Positions 1 through 4,099 of a stretch of 6,200 nt of DNA are shown here, in pieces. Below the pieces are notes generated by a model. The model worked only from the letters and a program-made list of their open reading frames with translations, ran no database searches and was not told the origin of the DNA. Positions within the stretch are counted from its first letter, which is position 1. Each line of letters opens with the position of its first letter. The position numbers were made by a program, and so were the translations under genes. The stretch comes from an uncultured Bacilli bacterium (GTDB taxonomy: Bacteria; Bacillota_I; Bacilli_A; RF39; UBA660), in NCBI GenBank assembly GCA_934101745.1, contig CAKOSD010000068.1, positions 1 to 6,200 of the forward strand. Reading direction: 5' to 3'.

Positions 1-1
1 G

Positions 2-430
2 GCTTTTATTGCCAAGGCTTCTGAATTGGGCTACGATGTAGATGGTTATTCTTTCAATGAAAATGCCGTAGTTGTATCAGGCAAGGGTGATGAACATTTG
101 AAATCTAGGTTAACCATTTCAACAGATGGTTTATATCTTATTTTTTTCGAGTACGATGAAAAATCGGCTGCTGAGATTAAATTTAATTCTGATGTTAAGG
201 ATTTGAAACCAAAGGAAAAACCGGTTACTTTTAATAAAGAAGTCAGTAATACAGAAAAAGAACAGTACAAAATAGATAACGGAAAAAACTACATTGTATT
301 TACTTCTAATGTTAATGATTATTACAATTATATATGTATTGTTGATAATACAATAATTAAAGTTAGGGCCTTGATGAGTGGCCACAGTTTGAAGCAATTA
401 GAAAAATTTTCGCAACAGTTTGGCTATTAA
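2..430 (+). CDS. C-terminal part of an unrecognised small protein, possibly exported (5' end outside window)
   Basis: The frame is open from base 2 to a TAA stop at 428-430 (142 residues visible) and has no stop before the left edge, so the true start lies outside the window. A TTG at base 26 could be read as a start, but the frame continues upstream as AFIAKASE and no ribosome binding site precedes the TTG, so I treat the gene as partial. The visible part alternates short beta-strand-like stretches (TDGLYLIFFEY, GKNYIVFTS, YNYICIVDNTIIKV) with charged, lysine-rich linkers. It starts with an F-x2-KA-x3-GY-x-V helix-turn and ends in a helix closing with QQFGY. That layout is like small clostridial lipoproteins of unknown function, but the signal peptide or lipobox that would prove export is not in the window. 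I do not recognise a named family. It converges with gltX, 127 bases away. The coding call is firm; the cell location is only inferred. Confidence 0.8.
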   Translation, partial: AFIAKASELGYDVDGYSFNENAVVVSGKGDEHLKSRLTISTDGLYLIFFEYDEKSAAEIKFNSDVKDLKPKEKPVTFNKEVSNTEKEQYKIDNGKNYIVFTSNVNDYYNYICIVDNTIIKVRALMSGHSLKQLEKFSQQFGY

Positions 431-479
431 ATATTAATTAGATAAATAAAAATAAAATAATAAACTTGATTCTTATTAG

Positions 480-511
480 AAAATTACATTTCTTTTGGGA
501 TGTATTTTTTT
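480..511 (+). terminator. Weak candidate terminator after the left-edge gene
   Basis: ACAT (486-489) pairs with ATGT (500-503). With one bulged T at 485, the stem extends as AAAAT/ATTTT (480-484 with 504-508), and a few further Ts follow to 511. The stem is almost all A-T and bulged, so it would be weak. It is the only U-tailed hairpin I see on the plus strand between the stop at 430 and gltX. The rest of 431-557 is A/T-rich spacer with no gene. Confidence 0.3.
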
Positions 512-534
512 GTGATGCTATTAAAGGTGGATAT

Positions 535-565
535 AAAAAAGATAGTCTTGGTGGGGACTATCTTT
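535..565 (-). terminator. Rho-independent terminator of gltX, overlapping its stop codon
   Basis: Read on the minus strand, AAAGATAGTC (565-556) pairs perfectly with GACTATCTTT (547-538) around an 8-base loop. The T tract begins inside the 3' arm and continues to about 535. The TAG stop of gltX (560-558) and its last Arg codon lie inside the 5' arm. On the plus strand the stem is not followed by a T run, so it should act only on gltX transcription. Confidence 0.85.
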
Positions 566-2195
566 CTTCATAGAACTTATTAATTCTCTTAACTAGTTCA
601 TTTTTACCTAAATATTTAATTAAATAATAGATATTTGGTGATTGATTTTTTTTACAAATAATGATACGAAGAAGAGCACAGAAATCGGCTACCATTCCAT
701 TATATTTATCGGGTTCGGCCTTATAAGCCTTTTTATCTGCTGAGTAGTTATTTTCTACCGCAAATTCTTTTAAATTGTTAAACCAATCTTCTTGAGTATC
801 AGTATCATTATAAACGTTATTAATATAATCTAGAACAATGTTTTTAGCACATACTTTGCACTCGGCGTAAGGATTAGTATCTTTATAGAATAAATCATTA
901 AACATATAACTAAATTCAGTTTTTACATCACTTAAAGAAGCAATATCTTTACGAGGTCTTTCAATATCTCTTTCAATATTAAAAACATTAAGAGCATATT
1001 CTTTATTATTAACTAAAATATTATAAAATTCTTCATCATATTCTTTAGTATAATCTAAAGTCATATCATATAACTCGTAATTCTTTAAATGACTAAAATA
1101 GATTTTAGAAATACTTTGGAGTTTTTCCATATCAAATAGTGTCCCACCAATAGGCATTTTACTAAATTCAAAAGTAAAATCATCAATGCCTTTATCGGGA
1201 TTAGCATTATACCATTCTTCAAAGTCATAATTTTCAATAGTGGCTAGATATAATCTAATAACTTCAGTCGGAATACCTAGTTTTTGATAGAAACTAATAG
1301 CGGCTTCTTTATCTTTTCTTTTACTTAATTTACGAACTGTTGTCCCTTCTTTAATAGTAATAGGGGCGATATGAGCATAAACCGGTTCTTTAAAACCTAA
1401 TAGTTTAAATAATTCATGGTGTTTAGGATAACTAGCCACCCATTCATCACCACGAGTAACATGAGTAGTATGCATTAAGTGATCATCAACAACGTGGGCA
1501 AAGTGATAAGTAGGTAGACCATCACTTTTAATAATAACATCATCAATATCATTTTCGGGCATTTCAATATCGCCTTTGATGGCATCATGTAAAATTATTT
1601 TATTTTCAAAATCACCTTGACTACGGAAACGAATAATATATTTATCGCCCTTATCTAAATGTTCTTTAATTTCTGCCATCGTTAAATCACGACATTTAGC
1701 ATATTTTTTATAATAACCTAGACGTAATTTTTTATGTTCTTGATAATTTCTAATTTCTTCTAAATGTTCGGGCGTACAAAAACAGGGATAAGCAAGTCCT
1801 TCTTCAATTAATTTCTTAGCATAAGCCTGATAGATATCTTTTCTTTCTGATTGTAAGTAAGGGCCATAATTACCTCCAAAGCCTTCCCCTTCATCAAAGG
1901 TAATACCTAAACTTTTAAAATCATTAATAATACCTTGAACGCCATTTTCAATAGTTCTTTTACCATCCGTATCTTCGATTCTTAAGAAACATACGCCTTT
2001 AGTTTGTTTAGCCAGTTGGATAGCCATGAAGGAGGTGGCTAGACTTCCTAAGTGGACAAAACCAGTTGGAGATGGGGCAAAGCGGGTAACACAAGCGTCT
2101 GCACTTAAATTTCTTTCTGGATATTTTTCTTCATAATATTTATAATCATGTAAAACATTTGGTAGTAAAATGTCGGCTAATTCTTTATTTGTCAT
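558..2195 (-). CDS. gltX: Glutamate--tRNA ligase (GluRS), clostridial long type, 545 aa
   Basis: Cytosolic class I aminoacyl-tRNA synthetase that attaches glutamate to tRNA-Glu using ATP and, in lineages without GlnRS, also to tRNA-Gln. The ATP-binding signature RFAPSPTG is at residues 38-45, followed by the HIGH-type motif as HLGS (48-51). The glutamate pocket element LRIEDTD is at 71-77. A zinc-type C-x-C pair is at 138/140 with a third Cys at 168. RGDEW is at 248-252 and the KMSKS-type loop is KLSKR (289-293). The C-terminal third, including SPNIYYLIKYLG, matches the helical anticodon-binding region. At 545 residues it exceeds the usual 470-490, because of an extension of about 35 residues before RFAPSPTG and a longer C-terminal part; I know this form from clostridia. 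The ATG at 2195 is preceded by GAGGA (2205-2201) with 5-base spacing. The gene has its own promoter and terminator. Whether it also charges tRNA-Gln is inferred from the neighbouring tRNA gene. Confidence 0.97.
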   Translation of the reverse strand: MTNKELADILLPNVLHDYKYYEEKYPERNLSADACVTRFAPSPTGFVHLGSLATSFMAIQLAKQTKGVCFLRIEDTDGKRTIENGVQGIINDFKSLGITFDEGEGFGGNYGPYLQSERKDIYQAYAKKLIEEGLAYPCFCTPEHLEEIRNYQEHKKLRLGYYKKYAKCRDLTMAEIKEHLDKGDKYIIRFRSQGDFENKIILHDAIKGDIEMPENDIDDVIIKSDGLPTYHFAHVVDDHLMHTTHVTRGDEWVASYPKHHELFKLLGFKEPVYAHIAPITIKEGTTVRKLSKRKDKEAAISFYQKLGIPTEVIRLYLATIENYDFEEWYNANPDKGIDDFTFEFSKMPIGGTLFDMEKLQSISKIYFSHLKNYELYDMTLDYTKEYDEEFYNILVNNKEYALNVFNIERDIERPRKDIASLSDVKTEFSYMFNDLFYKDTNPYAECKVCAKNIVLDYINNVYNDTDTQEDWFNNLKEFAVENNYSADKKAYKAEPDKYNGMVADFCALLRIIICKKNQSPNIYYLIKYLGKNELVKRINKFYEER

Positions 2196-2200
2196 AATAT

Positions 2201-2205
2201 TCCTC
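2201..2205 (-). promoter_or_regulatory. Ribosome binding site of gltX
   Basis: GAGGA on the minus strand lies 5 bases before the ATG at 2195-2193. It fixes the start that includes the N-terminal extension, supporting the 545-residue form over a shorter one starting nearer the RFAPSPTG motif. Confidence 0.8.
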
Positions 2206-2217
2206 TTTTCTTTGTCT

Positions 2218-2245
2218 ATTATAATATAGTTTTCCTTATTTTCAA
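2218..2245 (-). promoter_or_regulatory. SigA-type promoter of gltX
   Basis: On the minus strand, a TTGAAA -35 box (2245-2240), a 16-base spacer and a perfect TATAAT -10 box (2223-2218). Transcription would start near 2211, leaving a leader of only about 15 bases that holds the GAGGA site. That leader is too short for a T-box or other riboswitch, so gltX is probably constitutively expressed. Confidence 0.8.
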
Positions 2246-2320
2246 AGGGTTTTTAATTTAGATAGTCTTTCTTTTTTAGTATTTTTTTCTTGCTTTTTAA
2301 AGACTTAAATCTTAATAACT

Positions 2321-2346
2321 ATATAAAAAGAACCGTAATGGTTCTT
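2321..2346 (-). terminator. Rho-independent terminator of the tRNA-Gln gene
   Basis: On the minus strand, AAGAACC (2346-2340) pairs perfectly with GGTTCTT (2334-2328) around a 5-base loop, and the T run continues to about 2325. It lies 10 bases past the encoded CCA end of the tRNA, as expected for a single-gene tRNA transcript. It separates the tRNA from gltX. Between it and the gltX promoter (2246-2320) there is only T-rich (plus-strand) spacer. Confidence 0.8.
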
Positions 2347-2356
2347 AAAATCAAAA

Positions 2357-2432
2357 TGGCTGCCTAGGTAGGGCTCGAACCCACGAAATGTCAGAGTCAG
2401 AATCTGATGCCTTACCACTTGGCTACTAGGCA
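2357..2432 (-). tRNA. tRNA-Gln (anticodon CUG), CCA encoded
   Basis: All arms of the cloverleaf can be paired by hand. Acceptor stem TGCCTAG pairs with CTAGGCA in seven Watson-Crick pairs. The D stem is GCC/GGC, with loop AAGTGGTAA lacking base 17 and any 20a insertion. Anticodon stem TCAGA/TCTGA closes a seven-base loop TTCTGAC with anticodon CTG, which reads the glutamine codon CAG. The variable region is six bases (CATTTC), one more than the common five. T stem GTGGG/CCTAC has loop TTCGAGC. The discriminator is G73, followed by CCA in the DNA. The first pair is U1-A72, typical of bacterial tRNA-Gln and a known recognition feature for the amidotransferase GatCAB. The gene is 76 bases, with its own promoter and terminator, on the same strand as gltX and 161 bases upstream of it. 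Confidence 0.96.
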
Positions 2433-2444
2433 ATTCCTATAAAC

Positions 2445-2473
2445 ATTTTATCGCAAAATAACCTTCTTGCCAA
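2445..2473 (-). promoter_or_regulatory. Promoter of the tRNA-Gln gene
   Basis: On the minus strand, a TTGGCA -35 box (2473-2468), exactly 17 bases of spacer and a TAAAAT -10 box (2450-2445). The predicted start near 2438 lies about six bases before the mature tRNA 5' end at 2432, so the 5' leader removed by RNase P would be very short. Confidence 0.75.
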
Positions 2474-2481
2474 TAGAAATA

Positions 2482-2510
2482 TTGCGAAAACTCATTAATT
2501 ATTTTATACT
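2482..2510 (+). promoter_or_regulatory. Promoter of the membrane glycosyltransferase gene
   Basis: TTGCGA -35 box (2482-2487), a 17-base spacer and a TATACT -10 box (2505-2510). The predicted start near 2517 leaves a leader of about 16 bases. The -35 box lies 8 bases from the oppositely directed -35 box of the tRNA promoter, so the two promoters are back to back. Confidence 0.7.
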
Positions 2511-2532
2511 GGATATAGAAAGGTAGGTTTAT

Positions 2533-3948
2533 ATGATAAAAAATAAATTGAAAGATTTTAAGTTAGATAAGTTTTTTATGAATGTTAGTCTTATTATACC
2601 TGTTTTTTTAAGTTTAGTCTTTCTTATTAGTAATAATATTCTTTTAGGGCTTATTCTAATAATTAGTACTATTTTTATAATTAAAAAATATAAGGGTAGG
2701 CACTTTGTTCTTTATTTACTTTTAATAGCAACTTTAATTAGAATGACCGGAATTATAATTTTTAATGTGCCCCAGACTAGTGATTTTGCTGTTTTACTAG
2801 AAGCTGCAAGAAAGTTTAACTTAGGAGATTATAGTTTTAGTAAGAGTGGTTACTTTGCAATGTGGCCTTATCAAACCGGGTTTGTTTTATATGAGGCTTT
2901 AATGCTTAAAATAATTAATAGTGAGGTTTTCTTAAAAATTTTAAATATTTCTTATGAAGTAGGATTAACTTATTTTATTTATAGGATGGTTAAGAAGTTA
3001 GTAGGCGAAACACCTGCGCGAATAACAGCATCTTTATACGCCGTATTTCCTTTTTCTATTTATGCAGCGACGGTTATTTCTAATCATCATTTAAGTACCT
3101 TACTTAGTTATATAAGTATTTATTTTCTTTTAAAAAATAATCAAGATGATAAGTTATTAAACTATATAATAGCGGGTATCTTACTAGGGCTTTCTAATGT
3201 TTTAAGACCAGAAGGAATAGTAGTAATTTTTAGTTATTTATTATATCGAGTATTAAAATTAACGAAGAAAGATTTTAAAAAGAGTAAGAAAATTATTCTT
3301 ACGATAGTAAGATGTAGTATCTTTGTTTGCTTTTATTCTTTAGTAAATATGGGTATTTCTACTTATTTAGTTAAAAGTAATATAAATGAAGATGGTCTTA
3401 AGAATAATAATCCGTTATGGAAGTTTGTGTTAGGAACTAATCCTAATACTTGTGGTAGATATGATTCTAATGATGAAATATATTTAGGGGATGAAGAAAA
3501 AGAGTTAGAAGTTATAAAGACCAGAGTTAATAATCCTTATAAAATAGGTAGACTTTTAGTTTGTAAGACGAATAATTTTGTATTAGATGGTTCTTTAGAA
3601 TCTAGTAGTGGCATTTATAATGATAAAGTTATTTCAGTTATGGGGTTAAGTATTTCTTATAAAACTTTAGAAAATTTAGTATCGGGGGTTAATAAAGTTA
3701 TTTATGGTTTTATGGTTATTGGTCTTATAATAGGGGGATTTTTAAAGAAAAAAGATATTTTAAATAGTAATTTATTTTATTTTTATATTTTGTTTATTAC
3801 GAATACGATTGTTTATATGTTAATTGAAATTCAACCAAGATATACTTATTTTATTAATGTTACGATTTTTATATTAGGTAGCGTTGGTTTAAAAGAATTA
3901 CTTAAACTTTGGGATAATAGATATAAAGTAGTTAAGATTAAAAATTAG
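2533..3948 (+). CDS. Polytopic membrane glycosyltransferase, GT-C / PMT-like (GT39-type), 471 aa
   Basis: Likely an integral membrane enzyme moving a sugar from a polyprenyl-phosphate donor to a surface acceptor; donor and acceptor are unknown. About 11-12 hydrophobic segments are visible, at roughly 16-51 (two), 57-78, 115-130, 133-152, 163-183, 185-201, 210-241, 254-276, 384-402, 412-432 and 436-457. A hydrophilic loop of about 100 residues (280-380) probably faces outside. Just after the third segment comes QTSDF with Asp84, where GT-C enzymes place their catalytic acidic residue. Further family-like motifs are MWPYQTGF (110-117), LRPEG (224-228) and EIQPRY (432-437). Length suits PMT_2-type proteins. 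The ATG at 2533 is preceded by GGTAGG (2522-2527), 5 bases upstream, with AAAGG just before it; the next Met (residue 16) lacks such a site. Promoter and terminator suggest a single-gene unit. The GT-C class is fairly sure, the exact reaction is not; an O-antigen-polymerase-like membrane protein is a less likely alternative. Confidence 0.85.
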   Translation: MIKNKLKDFKLDKFFMNVSLIIPVFLSLVFLISNNILLGLILIISTIFIIKKYKGRHFVLYLLLIATLIRMTGIIIFNVPQTSDFAVLLEAARKFNLGDYSFSKSGYFAMWPYQTGFVLYEALMLKIINSEVFLKILNISYEVGLTYFIYRMVKKLVGETPARITASLYAVFPFSIYAATVISNHHLSTLLSYISIYFLLKNNQDDKLLNYIIAGILLGLSNVLRPEGIVVIFSYLLYRVLKLTKKDFKKSKKIILTIVRCSIFVCFYSLVNMGISTYLVKSNINEDGLKNNNPLWKFVLGTNPNTCGRYDSNDEIYLGDEEKELEVIKTRVNNPYKIGRLLVCKTNNFVLDGSLESSSGIYNDKVISVMGLSISYKTLENLVSGVNKVIYGFMVIGLIIGGFLKKKDILNSNLFYFYILFITNTIVYMLIEIQPRYTYFINVTIFILGSVGLKELLKLWDNRYKVVKIKN

Positions 3949-3980
3949 GTTGACTTGATTATAAGTTAATCTTTTTATTT
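3948..3980 (+). terminator. Rho-independent terminator of the glycosyltransferase gene
   Basis: GGTTGACTT (3948-3956) pairs with AAGTTAATC (3963-3971) through nine pairs, two of them G-T, around a six-base loop. It is followed by TTTTTATTT. The first G is the last base of the TAG stop codon, so the hairpin starts directly at the end of the gene. Confidence 0.7.
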
Positions 3981-3990
3981 GGGATTACTT

Positions 3991-4005
3991 CCCACCCGCC
4001 CACCC
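3991..4005 (-). other. Perfect four-run G-quadruplex motif on the minus strand
   Basis: The plus strand reads CCCACCCGCCCACCC, so the minus strand reads GGGTGGGCGGGTGGG: four runs of three G with three single-base loops, the arrangement that folds most readily into a parallel quadruplex. The plus strand could form the matching C-rich i-motif. It is also a direct repeat of CCCACCC around one G. It stands out in A/T-rich DNA, between the previous gene's terminator and the next gene's promoter, about 35 bases upstream of that -35 box. The motif is certain; a role is not shown. Confidence 0.75.
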
Positions 4006-4040
4006 TTAAAGTGGCTATATATGGATAGTAATATAATTTA

Positions 4041-4068
4041 TTGCTATTTAAAAAAAGTATGTTATAAT
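4041..4068 (+). promoter_or_regulatory. Extended -10 promoter of the large repeat-protein gene
   Basis: TTGCTA -35 box (4041-4046), a 16-base spacer and a perfect TATAAT -10 box (4063-4068) preceded by TG at 4060-4061 in the extended -10 register. Transcription should start near 4075, giving a leader of about 25 bases that carries the AAGGGG ribosome site. It looks like a strong promoter. Confidence 0.8.
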
Positions 4069-4085
4069 AGGCATCAATGAAACAA

Positions 4086-4091
4086 AAGGGG
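4086..4091 (+). promoter_or_regulatory. Ribosome binding site that fixes the start of the large repeat protein
   Basis: AAGGGG ends 8 bases before the ATG at 4100. An in-frame GTG at 4094 would be only 2 bases away, too close for initiation, so ATG 4100 is the chosen start. Confidence 0.75.
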
Positions 4092-4099
4092 TAGTGTTT

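Noticed and set aside
26..28. TTG at base 26 as the start of the left-edge gene
   Set aside because: The frame is open upstream to base 2 and no ribosome site precedes the TTG.
46..397. Two minus-strand open frames (46-270 and 131-397)
   Set aside because: They lie opposite the left-edge coding frame, lack ribosome sites, and have low-complexity hydrophobic translations typical of antisense shadows in AT-rich DNA.
2264..2305. Inverted repeat AGTCTTT / AAAGACT
   Set aside because: Seven pairs around a 28-base T-rich loop is easily a chance match in this composition, and it sits at no gene end or start.
2196..2356. T-box riboswitch before gltX
   Set aside because: T-boxes are common on synthetase genes in Firmicutes, but the mapped promoter leaves only about 15 leader bases. 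I also see no T-box core sequence or specifier hairpin in the spacer.
3981..4015. Small hairpins around the C-rich stretch (GGGA/TCCC and CCAC/GTGG)
   Set aside because: Stems of only four pairs without a T run; they do not make a convincing terminator or riboswitch, and the quadruplex motif explains the base composition better.
4094..4096. In-frame GTG as start of the large protein
   Set aside because: It is 2 bases after AAGGGG, too close; the ATG at 4100 has an 8-base spacing.
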